The translations under genes were made by a program, and so were the position numbers. 59,129 nucleotides of DNA, taken from NCBI GenBank assembly GCA_001931905.2, contig MSJI02000331.1, positions 9,065 to 68,193 on the forward strand, in the 5' to 3' direction. Shown here one piece after another: positions 43,418 through 55,315 of the stretch. Position 1 is the stretch's first letter. Every line of letters starts with the position of its first letter. A model generated the notes under the pieces. It was not told the origin of the DNA. It saw only the letters and a list, made by a program, of their open reading frames with translations, and made no database searches. The stretch is from Cladosporium sp. IMV 00045 (taxonomy: Eukaryota; Ascomycota; Dothideomycetes; Cladosporiales; Cladosporiaceae).

Positions 43418-44639
43418 ATGCCCCTCCGTCTCTCGCACATCCCACCCCTCCACCTCCTCCGCGCCACCCTCCGCCTGCTCCTGTGGCTCACCCACCTCCT
43501 CATCGCCAACACCCTCCTCTCCCTCCTGCTCCCCCTCTCCCCCCTCCTCCCAAGCACAACCTACCACCTCTCCTCCCACATCGCCAGCACCGTCTGGTCG
43601 CGCATCCAGCGCATCTTCACCCACCACAACGGCGCCCGCATCCGCGTGACCGGCGACCCTCTCCCGCCCGGCGAGAGCGCCATCGTCATCAGCAATCACG
43701 TCGAATGGACCGACTTCTACCCCATCCAGGAGCTGGCCCTGCGCGCCGGCATGCTGGGCAGATGTCGCTGGTTCGCGAAGAAAGAGCTCAAATGGGTGCC
43801 TTTCCTGGGCTGGGGCCTTTGGGCAATGGGAATGCCGCTGGTCAGCAGGAATTGGACCCGCGATCAGAAGGAGATGGACAAAGTCTTCGCTGGGGTTGTT
43901 GAGAAGAAGTGGCCGATGTGTATGTATCCTGATTTTCCTTTTGCCCATGCCTTTTTCTTTTTCAATCTTCATGATATAAAGAAAGAACATAAAACCACAC
44001 CAACCAAACCATATTCTACATCCCCACATCCCTTTCCTTTTTATTCCCACCTCTCAAACGCTTTGACTATTTGCACCAATCAACCAACACAACTTCTCTC
44101 CTCACACAAAAGGGCTCATCTCCTTCTCCGAATCCACGCGCCTCACGCCGCGCAAACGCGCCCAAGCGGCCGCCCACGCCCTCGCCAACGCCAAACTCCC
44201 GCCTCCTCCCCACCTCCTCCTCCCGCGCACCAAAGGCTTCGCCGCCTGCGTGCGCGCCCTGCGCGCCGCGCCGCACGTGAGCGCCGTGTACGACGTGACG
44301 GTCGCTTATGCTGAGCGGGCTGAGCGGAGCGAAGTCGAGCAAGGCGAGCCAAGAGGGGGTGGTAACAAGAAGAAAGAGAACGGAGACCCGAAGCAAGAGA
44401 CATTCAAATTCCAATCCCCGCCTTCCTTCGCGGAGAGTGTTTTCCTGCCGCGCATCGGGGAGAGGTGGGAGATTGTGGTGCACGTGAGGAGGTTTGATTT
44501 GCGGGAATTGCCACGGGAGGAAGAGGGGTTGAAGGGGTGGTTGGAGGAGCGGTGGAGGGAGAAGGGGGTGGTGTTGGAGGGGTTGAGGAGGGAATTAGAG
44601 GGGGAGGGGGAGACTGGGGGGAAAATGAAGGGTGTTTAA
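43418..44639 (+). CDS. PlsC-type lysophospholipid acyltransferase
   Basis: Two exons: 43418-43919 and 44113-44639, giving 342 residues. The 193-nt intron splits motif III. N-terminal hydrophobic helices (LLLWLTHLLIANTLLSLLLPL) anchor it in the membrane. Motif I is NHVEWTD (H94, D99), matching the H-x4-D catalytic pair. Motif II is in the KKELKWVPFLGWGLWAMGMPLVSR segment. Motif III is WLISFSESTR, where most relatives have F-E/V-G-T-R. The family acylates lysophosphatidic acid or other lysophospholipids; this layout resembles the Cst26/AGPAT3-5 group rather than the short Slc1 type. An out-of-frame ATG at 43404 opens an 81-codon frame that overlaps the start. The frame is stopped by TAG at 43388, so 43418 is the first usable ATG. 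The C-terminus is Glu/Gly/Arg-rich. Confidence 0.87.
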
Positions 44640-45166
44640 GTACTGGGATGTTGGGGTTTGGAGGGTGGAGAGGTGAGGTGAGGTGATGGGAGGGTGGAAA
44701 ATGAGGTGGAAAGGATGGGTGTTGGGGTGCAGGTGAGGTGGTGGTAATCGTAATGAAGTGGGATGAGATTCAGGATGGGCTGGGGTTGGATCGGGGCTTC
44801 CCTCCAGGCTTTTTTTATTCAGGCAAGACGTGTTTTGGCAAGATACCCTGTTTTATTCGATTATGAGAGCGATGATGACGACGGACTCTGTAAAAACGAG
44901 GGGATGATAATGTCAAATCACCTTTTTGCCATGCTCTCTTGAGCAAGCACATGCGTGGATGATGAATGCTTTCCATCGGAACGGTATGCTTGCAGGCGGA
45001 AGGCGTGCGAAAGAGAAACATGAATGTGTACAAAACTTTCTTCTCGAGGTAAATGGATTCTTTGTCGATGAACGCTCGTATTGCAATGGTTGTTGAACTT
45101 TTTGTCTTTCCATTCCTCCATTTCTTATGTCCGATCCCTTTCTTTAATCCCCCACTTTCCCTCCCT
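44640..45166. other. Convergent 3' region
   Basis: 527 bases between the stops of the acyltransferase and ABP1. The left part is G-rich (GGTGAGGTGAGGTG). No gene is recognised. Confidence 0.55.
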
Positions 45167-47797
45167 CTAATCAAGCTCGACATAGTTAGCAGGGAAGAGG
45201 CCAGACTTGCCGCCGTAGTGGCCAAACCACCAATCCTCGTCGGGGAATTCCTACAGTTGAGAGTCAGCCAAATGTCGCATATGTAAAGAGAAAATAATTC
45301 AATTGCCACAACTTACAATCCCAGTAACCCTCGCACCATCAGGGAAAGTCAACTCGTTGTCCTCAGCAGCCTGATAGTCGTACTGCGCCGTGGCAGTCTT
45401 GCCACCAGCCGCGACCGGCGCGGCGGCGGGCGCTGGAGGTGGCGGGGCGGTTTCTTGCACGGGAGCGGGAGCTGGGGGCACGGCAGCAGCAGCACCACCA
45501 CCAGCACCACCCTCGACCAGCTCGACGTAGTTGCTGGGGAAGAGACCCTTCTCGCCGCGAGTGTTCTCGCCCATCCACCAGTCCTCGTCGACCATGTCGA
45601 TGTTGAAGACGCGCTCGCCCTCGCGCAGCTCGAGCTCGTTGTCCTCGGCCTTTTCGTAGTCGTACTGCGCGATCGCCTCGTGGCCTGCGCTGTTGGTGGA
45701 GCCGGCGTGGACGTCCTGGTCCGCGCCGAAAGTGCCGGCCGCCGCGGCTTGGCCGGCGCCGCGTGCGGGGTCTTCCTCCTCGACTTGCGGCTCGGGCTCG
45801 GCGGGCTGCATGTGCGAGGCTGCCTGGGCGATGGACTCCGTGGGCATGGGTGGCGGCGGGGAGCGGGTTTCGGCCTTCTCGAGCGGTTCTGGAGACGCGC
45901 CGCGGGCGACGGGGCGGGCAATGGGGATAGGGGAGCCTTGGCCTTGAGGAATGTCGCCCTCGTCGTCTGATTGCTCGTCTGCGGGCACGGGGCGAGGAGG
46001 CGGGGGAGGCATGTTGACGTGCTCCTGGGTCGGGTGGCCCTCGAATTGGGGGCGAGGGGGAGGCGGCGGGAGGTCGTCTTCCTCATCGTCCTGCGGCTGC
46101 GGCTGGGGAGGAGGTGGAGGCATGCCTGGGATGGGCACGCCTCGGCCACCAGCGTTAGGCTTGCTGGCAGTGTCAAGAGGTGGCGGTTCAGGTGCGCTGG
46201 GAGGCTCGCGAGCACTGGGAGGCTGCGGTGCACCCATGGGAGGAGCCTCCTTGAAACGGTCACGAATGCTGCCAAAGCCTCCGCTGGGAGCGTCGTTCTC
46301 CTCTTGCTGCTGTTGTTGTTCGGGTTCGTCCTGGCCAGTCTTCTGCTCACTGATACCACTGCCACCGGTGCGGGTCGGCATTTGCACAGCTCCCCATTTC
46401 TTGCCAGTGTAGCCGCTTTGCCAGCCTCCACTCTGCTGGCTCTGAATCGGGCTTGCGGCGGCAGGCGCTCCAGTGTGCGCAGGCGACAAAGTCTCGGCAG
46501 CTCCGCTGTTACCACGTTCGCGTGCCTTTCTTTCGGCCCACTGCTGAGCAGGAGTCTTGCCGGCTGAGTCAGCAAACGTGCGGCCAGCAGCACCGATAGG
46601 CGCGGCGGATGCAACGGGCTTGGACTCGAAGCCTCCGGGAGTGGGCGCCTTCGTGCCAGCAAAGGAGCTCGTTTGCGATCCGAAGCGGTTGGCAACCTTG
46701 GGCTTGGGGAGTGAAGTCATGCGCTCAGAGGTAGAGAAAGCAGCAGATCTCTCGGCAAGCGACTTGGGTCTCTCGTCCTCCTCGCCTTCATTCGCAGGAG
46801 GAGCCGGGGGAGGAGATGGCTGAGATGGTGCGGCATTGCCCTGTGCTTTGCGGCGGATGTCCGCGATGTCGACTTTGCCAACAGGCTCGTACGCGCCCTT
46901 GACAACTGTAGGTCTGTCATCTTGTGATTGCTGCGCCTGTTGGCGGATGGCGTTGATGTCCACCTTACCAATGGGTTGGTAACCGCCCTTGACCACGTTC
47001 GGGTCGCTTGGTGCTGTATCTCCCTTCGATCTCGACGCGTCGTGTCCAGATTGCAGCGAGGCCATGTCCACTTTCGTGGGTTGGTATGCGGAGCCCACCT
47101 TTTCCAATTGCGATCTTGTTACTGGAGGAGCATCCTCGCCCCAGCCGTCCTCGTCAACCTTGCTGGCAGGAGCAGGTGCTCGGGTACGGCCGCCCATAGA
47201 GTAGGAGCCGGTGGTACCGAAGCTCTTGGTAGGCATGATAGGCTTGGTAGCCACTGGAGGGCGCTGGCCTGAAGAGGGTGCAGGCGCAGGAACATCTCCA
47301 CTGCCACCGCCGTATTTGGATCCGGATGAGTCGGCAACCTTCTGCACAATGCCTTCGGGGGTGAGGTGTTCTTCCGACCGAGCGGTGATCTGAACGTGAT
47401 ATCCGTGAAGCAGCTTGGAAACGGCGTTCATGTGGCTGGTGAAGTAGCCCTTGGTCCTTTCGGGCACACCCTCACCGCACCAGCAGACAAGCACACACTT
47501 GGGGAGGCCAGAGTTGGTGTCCTTGACCTTGACGAAGCCAAACTGGATCTTGCCGTCGGAGAAATCCTCGATCATGTCAACGAGCTCGCCCTCACCGGTG
47601 GTTTGGACCTTGAGCACACTTTCCTTGCTGGGATCGGGTTGGAAGGCATTGGCGAGCGGGGCCTGCACGGCGAAAACGGCCCATTGTCCGTAGGTCGGGG
47701 AGCTGGCGGCAGCTCCGGAAGGCGGAGGCGAGTTGACGATCTTCTGGTAGGAGGCCGAGATAGATGGGCCATTCGTCGAGGTGTTGAGAGACGCCAT
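45167..47797 (-). CDS. ABP1: Actin-binding protein Abp1 (ADF-H plus two SH3 domains)
   Basis: Two exons: 47797-45317 and 45250-45167 (66-nt intron), giving 854 residues. Residues ~10-135 form an ADF-homology domain (WAVFAVQ, then LPKCVLVCWCGEGVPERTKG). Three short repeats follow with the core Y-x-P-x-x-KVD-x-x-x-I/L (SAYQPTKVDMASLQ, GGYQPIGKVDINAIR, GAYEPVGKVDIADIR). A long Pro-rich and acidic region precedes two SH3 domains at about 703-757 (AIAQYDYEKAEDNE, EDWWMGE, GLFPSNYVEL) and 799-854 (ATAQYDYQAAEDNE, EDWWFGHYG, GLFPANYVEL). The intron falls inside the second SH3. Abp1 binds F-actin at endocytic patches, activates Arp2/3 and recruits patch kinases. Yeast Abp1 has one SH3; two are usual in filamentous fungi. 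Confidence 0.95.
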
Positions 47798-48576
47798 GGT
47801 GGGCGGCGGAATGACAGGTTGCAGTTCACGGGCTTGGAGAGCAATTCCGGTAAGTTAGTTGGCGATAATGGGAAAACGTGGTGGGAGAGTGGAAGACTGG
47901 CTGTGGTGTCTGTGTCAGCCAGTCGTGGTTGTGTGTATGTTTTGGTATGAAGAGTTAAGGTGGTGAAGGAGAGGCGTGGGAGTGGTATCAGATGTATGTT
48001 ACTACTGCCTAGCTGCTTGCTTCGCCCAGCTCGGAGCGAGAACGAGCACCAAGGAGGAAGCCGACGTCCTGCCCTGCCTTCCATCATACGTCACTTACGG
48101 TCCCGCGCCTTCCTAGTTCTTTGGTCAAGTCACATGACCCTGAAGATATCAAAATCACATGACAGACTCCCCCTTCCTCGGCATACTCCCTGCATAACAG
48201 CCGGCCTAGGGTCAGGGCTCGCCTTGTAATTTCATCGACTGGCCTACAAAGCTTCCCTCGCCCACCACTAACCCTGTCACCACCGCCTTAACATTTCTCT
48301 CACCACACCCATCCATATCTCCCCCACTGCTACTACTCATCACACGCTGCGTCTGCGTCTGCGTCTGCCTTTTGGCTGCCTGCTGCGCAACATAAGTACC
48401 ACTGTCTGCCCTTTTCTCACACCTCACTCTTCCTGCCTTCTTTCCCTGGGTCTGCGCTTCGACCGCCTGCCCACCTTTCCTCTAACTCGCACAGCCCTTC
48501 ATTGCACTCCTTGAACCATGAGCACAACCTGCCCTTAGAAAATTTCTCGGCGCATAGAATCACTAGCGCGGTAGAC
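47798..48576. promoter_or_regulatory. Divergent promoter, ABP1 and F-box-like gene
   Basis: 779 bases between divergent starts. It holds two TCACATGAC motifs (48130-48138 and 48155-48163) and a TGCGTC hexamer repeat near 48347-48366. The long frame upstream of 48577 starts only at a TTG and is treated as leader. Confidence 0.55.
48130..48163. promoter_or_regulatory. Paired TCACATGAC motifs
   Basis: TCACATGAC occurs twice with starts 25 bases apart (48130 and 48155). The flanks make the first copy a near-palindrome (GTCACATGAC). The core CACATG is an E-box variant that bHLH factors can bind. The position, midway between two divergent genes, suits a shared upstream element. Confidence 0.4.
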
Positions 48577-51500
48577 ATGTTCGAGGTCAACGGTAGGCAG
48601 GCGAGTGAGGCACCGTCCTCCTCGTCTTCTGATCTATACGCAGCGCCCGCAACACCTGCAAAGGATATACAGCCCTCCAAGGACGCTCAGTCTAAGCCGG
48701 TCAATGGCCATACAATGCCCCAGAAGCCCGCGCAACCTCCGGTCGCATTCGAGGATGATGGCGACCTTTCATCTGAAATGGACGTTTCGGATGCCTCGAG
48801 CTCTACAGTCTCTGCCGACCCGAACGCGCATGGTCCTTCGCATGCCGGAGAAAAGCGCAAGCTGAGCGACACGGATCCACAAACTGCGAACACTCCTTCC
48901 GGCGCTTCTGTTTTGGCCAAAAAGCCCAGGCTGTCCTTCCCACCAACCTTCGCAGGCACTGCTTTGCCAGTTACCGCAGGATGGGGACCGGAGCTCTGGC
49001 AGATGGTCTTTTTCCAGCTCTCCCCTGCAATGCTCTCCCGATGCCTGCGCGTGTGTAAGAATTTTAACTTCTACTTAACCCAGTTCAAGGCCGCAAATCC
49101 ATCAGGCAAGAAAGACACGACAAGAGCTGGGGTACAAGACAGTGAATCTATATGGATATACTCTCGGAGGATGACATATCCTACGATGCCCAGGCCTCTG
49201 TTTGACTTTTCGGAGCTTCGAATGCTTCAACTCATTGGTGGGAGCACTTGCCAGTCCTGTGGAAGGCCGCACGTAAAGCCACCAGCAACCAACATTTTCA
49301 ATGCTGGTCCTGGTGAGACTGGTGTTCGTGTCATCTGGCCATTCCGGCTCCGTCTGTGTGGTACCTGTTTCTCCAACGAGTCTCTCAATGTAAGCGGTTG
49401 TTTTCAACTTTCGTCTCTGATGTTTAGACTTAACCAGGAATTAGGACATTCAAATTCTCACGACAAAAAACCAAGCTGCATCTTTGATCCGAGGGCTTCC
49501 ACACGCCTTTCGAACGCCAGACGGCCATTTCGTGCCTGATCATATTCGACAGGGTCCGAACGGCATGCCCGGGTATCTACGTATCCAAAAGACCTTCCAT
49601 AGAAAAGATGTGGACAGCATCACTGCCGAGCTGGACGAAGTCAATGGCTTTGGCGATGCTGTTGCTGACGAATGGCGCAAAGGCCTGACGCAAAGAGGCA
49701 AAGATGCAATGGCAGATCCCTCAAGATGGGAAAGATGGGAAGGCACCTTTCAACTTGGCACGTTGCTTGCAGATGCGCTCAGGGAGAATGATCTCGATTC
49801 CTTTCCTCGTTACGCCGAGCAGCAGGAACAACTTCAACCACAGCAAACGGCAAGCCAATACCCACCTGTAAATGGGGCGCTTCCAGCCCCGCCATTCCAC
49901 GGTAAGCAAGTATCACTCTCAATTTTTCGTCCATTTCATTTCACTTCCGCTACACAAGTCTGTCTGGTTTGTCCACGTACTACGAAAGGCTGTTATGATG
50001 AAGTCGTGTAAACACCGAGACCGATGGGTCATACGTACGATTCATTACGAGCAACCTCTAACAACTTTCCGCAGGTGCACACCCTTTACCTCAACCGGTG
50101 CACGTCTTTCCAAATACGCAACCTGCTTCACAGCAATCTGTTCGACCCACCTCAGGCCAACCCGCTTCTTCCACCAAAAATGTTCAGCGTAAATCAAAAG
50201 ACGTCGAAGCTGCCCGCCTAGCTCGCCGCACGGATATTGAGATGCGCTGCCTGAAGCTTGATCCACCGTTGCTACCCAACGCACTGCAGCATATCCAGGC
50301 TTTCAAGGACTCCTTGCAAATCACGACGACCCTGTCCGATGCTCAGTGGGAAAATATGCTAAAACCTAAGATCATGGAGGAGAGAGAAGCGGCCGAGCTT
50401 CAGGAGCATCAGCGCGCGCAGCAGCTTGCTGCTCTTCAAGCTGCTATTCCATCTGCATTTCCAGACGATGCATTCACACGCCCAGCCAAGGAAGTTTGTG
50501 ATCGTGAATACGAGCAGTCACAGGAACCATTGCGCCTCAAACTGGGTGAGTATGCCACGGATCATATTAACGGACGTTGGCTGCAGGGCCGTTCCCTGGA
50601 CAGGGATAGTTGTCCTCTTTTCGCGGTAGATGTACTGTTACACGTGCGCGACCGATACAACGCGGACAAGGACGCTGGCATTCTTGCTCCGATATTGGAA
50701 GGTGCGCCCAAGTTCAATGCATCCAGGCACTCGACACCGCCGGTTGAGCCCTTCTTGTCCTTGGATAACATGAAGTGGGTATTTGACAACAAAGTTCGGA
50801 GCTACACTGATCCACTGAGGCGGGAATTGTTCGTCTGTGCCGGATGCGCCGAGGATAAGAGGCCAAAATGGTTCGCTTTTGAGGGATTGGTACAGCACTA
50901 CGGAGCCAAACACACCTCGGCCTTCAGTAAAGGCAATGTCGTTGTCCATTGGCAGACCGCGGAATGGCCGGATGACCCTCCTTTCCATGAAAACCCGGCT
51001 GTTTTCATCAAAGCTGAGCGTAAGTACCCTGCAGCTTCCAAAGCTCACGGACGCAACAAGAGCACGCCGCAGGCCAGCCATGATGCATCTAGGAATTCTC
51101 CAAACTCCAATTCCATGCTTTCGGACAATCCCCTATTTTCGGGTGGTGCAGCTCCAGTGCCTAGCCAATATGGATCTTACACTCCGGCTCATACCTCTGC
51201 GGGCTATTCATATCAGCAACCAGCCACGGAACCCCGTGCGGACCTTAGTCAGGCAGCCCAAGTTGCGAAGATATCTGCGGATGCTCGTACGATCTGGGAT
51301 CAGCTGGAAGGTGTCCAGGATCTAGAGAAGACCTTGGAATGTGTTCGGATGCAGACTGTCATCTACCATACTGTGATGCGCTTTGTAGAGCGGTTCGGTT
51401 TTGTGCCTACACTGGATTTGCTCACCGATGCTTTGGCTACTAATGATTTGATGCGGCCGATCAAAACTCCGCATACCCTTGTATGCAAGCAGTGCACTGC

Positions 51501-53073
51501 CGATCAGACTGATGGCGCGGCTACACAGACCTCCTATTTCGCCAGAATATACAAGATGAAGCTGCACAACATCAGCTCGCTCATCACACACTTCAAGCTC
51601 CAGCACCAACCCCATGGCGCCTTCGAATGGGAGAAGGACTTGATTGAAACTCCGGAGCCTAAAGTGATCAGTGATCTCATCCGTAGGCCGGGAATGGACG
51701 ACGAAAAGCTGGCGCTCATTGATGCGGCATTTCCCGGAGCATTTCCATCTCCACTTCCTCGCATCGGTCTTGTCCAAGACGCGCCGCCAGACCCTAGCCC
51801 GGACACAGGACTTGCCAGCAGGCTGGTCAAGAAGCTTACCAAAGGCAATCAGCAGTCTAAGAAGAAAAGGAAAGGACAGGCTGTCTCCTACGACAGAAAT
51901 GGTTCAAGCGAAGCAGGTGCCGACTCGAGAGAGGACGAGTACGATCCACGCCGCCCTATGTTTGAAGACACCAAGAAACCCAAGTTCGACCCCTCACGCT
52001 TCGATACGGATCTTGCTCGCAAGAGCGAGGAGAGGAGCGAGGTGAAGAGCGAAGCGCATAGTGTCGATACACCTGGCAATTTTAACTTGGCTCCCGAGAC
52101 GCTCGCCGCGCTCAACTCCCTCCAGACTTATGCCACGGGGCCAGCAGTTGTACCGGACGCGGGCGACAGGAGTCCGTCGGTAGGGCGATCCGACCCACGC
52201 CCTGCGAGCGGACAGGCTACGGCGCTCCAGTCATTACCCCAGGGGGCACCGGATATCGCTGCTATCCTGGCTTCTTTGACTGGACATACGCACGGCTCGA
52301 CCGCGTCGGCAACACCACCATCTATAACTCACGCTGGGTCTTCGCGCACCTCGCACCAGCAGCAATACGATCCATACTCGCAAGTGCCTCAACATCCTCC
52401 TGCAGTCTACAGTCGACCTGAAAGCAACCGGGCGAGCAGTCGTTACGTGTCTGGCGGCAGTTATCACAGCTCCGCCGAACCCACGCCAGCTCGTCACGAT
52501 GGGCAAGACCTTCACGCAGCTCTCACACGCCATTCTCAACCGCACGCACACGAACCCTACGTCGAGCCCGAGCCAGCTCAAGTTCGCGCCGCCCCGCCCA
52601 CACAACGTTCACCACCGCGCTACCGCATCGTCTACGAAGACGAGCCTCAATATCAACCCCGTCAACGTCAACCCTACGACGGCCAACCCGCTCCCATCCA
52701 ATACATCCCCATTGCCGAACCCCAACACTCCTACCGCTACGATCCCTACCAACACGCGCCCCCTCCGCCGTCCAAACCCTTATACGTAGACCAGTACGGC
52801 CGTCCCGTCGAGCTGATCCCCATCGATGCCGCGCCTGCTCCCGTACAGTATATGCCGCATCCCTACGAACAGCAGCAGCAGCAGCAGTATGCGCGCTACG
52901 CCGACGCGCCGCAGTGTTCCGCCCCACCTAATCCGCCTCAGACGGTGTATTACGGGCAGCAGCATCGCCAGCAGCCTCGTTATCAGCATCAGCCTTCGAC
53001 ATCAAATCCTGGTGCTAGGTATATGTATGGCGGCGATGATGATGATGGGAGGGGAAGCGTGCCGAGAGCTTGA
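48577..53073 (+). CDS. Large uncharacterised fungal protein, F-box-like with Cys/His modules
   Basis: Three exons: 48577-49389, 49445-49901 and 50075-53073, giving 1422 residues; introns are 55 and 173 nt. The first true ATG is 48577 (MFEVNGRQAS). Residues ~135-170 look like an F-box (PELWQMVFFQLSPAMLSRCL). A CxxC pair set (C225/C228 and C261/C264: CQSCGRPH, LCGTCF) suggests a zinc site. C678/C681 with H698/H703 (CAGC, HYGAKH) has C2H2-finger spacing, and C894/C897 (CKQC) with a later LITHFKLQH could form a third. Between them are charged helices (EEREAAELQEHQRAQQLAAL). The last ~350 residues are disordered and Pro/Gln/Tyr/His-rich. It could be an SCF substrate receptor or a nuclear regulator; neither is shown. 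I do not recognise a characterised member. Confidence 0.82.
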
Positions 53074-53719
53074 TTGATTGGGAGGCCGTTTTCAGTCGTT
53101 TTCTTTTTTTCTTCTTCGGGGACGAATCAAGGTGATGAAACCGACTTTTTGTGTGGAAGCGTTGGGGGGAGAGAGTGGAGCTTGCTGCTTTTCCTTTTGC
53201 TGGCAGCTGAAAGTGGGAATGGGTGATTTGTACGATCAGTGCTGGGTTTGAGCTCTCACCCCGAGCTTACTTGGGCTTGCCATCGTTGTATCAGTAGAAT
53301 AGATAACATCGTCGCATTGCTTCTTCTGATGCGCGAGGAAGAGTCAGACTGGCCAGGTAGCTAGCATTTCTCCCTTCTTCGAAATTTGAAGCTGAGGTTT
53401 TTTCATTTTGCCTATATCTTTTCCATCTATTTCTCTTTGTTGAAGATAGTGTAGCCTCCACTGAGAACACTACATGAACCAGGATATGCTCGTCATACTC
53501 AGACTAGACAATTCAGGACAATTCAGAACAAGTACGGGCGAGCTTGATGCTTCACAATGAGAGTCTCACACGCGCATCGATTAGACATTCACATGTTCAT
53601 CAAGGTCTCGGTGCTGCCTTAGGCACTCAGCATCGGGGATGCAGCTGCCGCGCGCTTCTAATTCACACCGTACTTGTCTTGTGCCAACCTCACCTCTGAT
53701 CTGTTCGCTTGTTCCCACG
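53074..53719. other. Intergenic between two plus-strand genes
   Basis: 646 bases with T-rich stretches (53099-53115, 53399-53445), holding one 3' end and the next promoter. An in-frame extension to 53639 exists upstream of the next gene's start, but it lacks conservation-like character. No other feature is seen. Confidence 0.55.
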
Positions 53720-55220
53720 ATGACGATACATATCTATGCAGAGCATTTGATAAACATCCGCACACTGACGATACAGGTGTCCCTCAAGACACCAAGTCAC
53801 GCAGGCACCAAGGTCAAAATCTCAGCCGATGGCGACACGCTGTCGGTTTCTCACGCCGGCGACATCGCCAGCATCGAGCTCCCTGTCAACATAGCAAGCG
53901 AAAGTGACAAGGCACTCAATATCCCAACAACACCTACTCATGACTTGAGTTTTCGCTTGAGGCTCGATAGCAACACGGGTGGCTCGTTACAAAATTCGCA
54001 AAGCAGCGAGACGATCATCCCCTGGACCGCTACCTCACTATCTAACGAGGTGGAGCTGCAATGCAAAGAGTGCAATGCAGTAGCCGTGCCTCGAGGCAAG
54101 ATACAAATCTGGAAAGACCTACCTTCTGAGGGATGGGCTGAGATGATGGAATTCTGGCATTGCCACAAGCCCAATGAACCTCATGACCACGAGCATCAAA
54201 CGGACAAGAAGGGGTATTCCGCTGACAGCACGCTGGCGATTACCCCTTCAGTCGGGTTGGTGAATGCCACGAACTTCATCGTCGCAGATGCAGATTGCCA
54301 GAACATCAAGGTAGGTCGTGGGACGTCTCCTCTCTTCTTTTCTCGTCTACACACAGTCATGGCACCCACGGGCACTAAAAGAACCGGCGCTTTCCTGCCG
54401 CAAGGCAATCTTACATGGAAGAGTCGGGATATGTCTGCCCAAGAAGAATCTGAGCTGCGCAGGACCAGTTGTTACCCCTGCGAAAGCAACGGGTTCTCTG
54501 GCGATGCACACGCTCCCCATTTCTTGCAGTCTCATAGTCAATTCCTGCAGTCCTCGGACTCCAACAAAGGGTTTGGCAGAGACATGATGCATAGATACAG
54601 ACTTATGTACTGAATGTAATATGTTTCAAACTCATTTGCGCATCAATCAATCTCACTAGAAGATCTTGCTAACATGTACCCAGATCTCTGAACATGGCGT
54701 TAATCTTCTCTGCTCTTCATGTAGCGCCATTTTGGGTGTCTTGGACTTGTCTACGCAGAGCTACAAGCTAGCCAAACTTGCTCTCTCAGTCTCCTCATCG
54801 CCAGGTCGCACGCAAACTTTCGACAATCAAAACTGGCTGTCCTGCCATCTTCTCAATTGCATGGACAACCAAGGCCTCCGTCGATTCATCATCACGTCCG
54901 GAAACAATTCTCAAGACGCCCTGGTAGTATGGCTGTTTACGCCAGACCTCCGAATAGCTTCATCAGCATCGGCCACATCAAAGCCTGCACGCGTTGCGAA
55001 GATTCTGTGGAAGCAAGCACCCATCGAGAGGCAGGAAGCTCGACTGGACGCACACAGTCTCTCAGAGGGCGAGATTGAAATGCCCATGTTCGAACTCCAG
55101 GCTTTGCGGCGTGCTCTTCAAGAAAGTGCCGTGCTATTGCCGGAGAAGGCTCGTAGATTTCAAGAGTGGAACACATCGCTGCTCGAGCGATTCTGCAGCG
55201 AGGATGCCTCATTTGAGTAG
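53720..55220 (+). CDS. UBE3D/Ipa1-like HECT_2 E3 ubiquitin ligase
   Basis: Two exons: 53720-54310 and 54684-55220, giving 375 residues (human UBE3D is about 389). Three paired Cys/His sites typical of the family are visible: LQCKECNAVAVP, the WAEMMEFWHCHKPNEPHDHEH block, and LLCSSCSAILGVLD. The C-terminal half contains LVVWLFTPDLRI, the helical ...ALRRALQESAVLLPEKAR segment, and the terminal FQEWNTSLLER. Family proteins bind E2 enzymes and cyclin B; yeast Ipa1 acts in mRNA 3'-end processing. The start MTIHIYAEHL is an in-frame internal ATG; an ATG at 53639 would add 27 residues. The 373-nt intron is long for this genome, and the exon-1 frame stays open through 101 codons of it to 54613. A GCTAAC branch site lies just before the acceptor. 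Confidence 0.83.
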
Positions 55221-55315
55221 CGCTCTCGAGAAGTTGCGATACGAGCCGCTTGTCAATTCGATCGCTCATTCGAGTGGTTGCTGAAGCTATCTCAATGTTA
55301 GATGTGGACAGCAAT

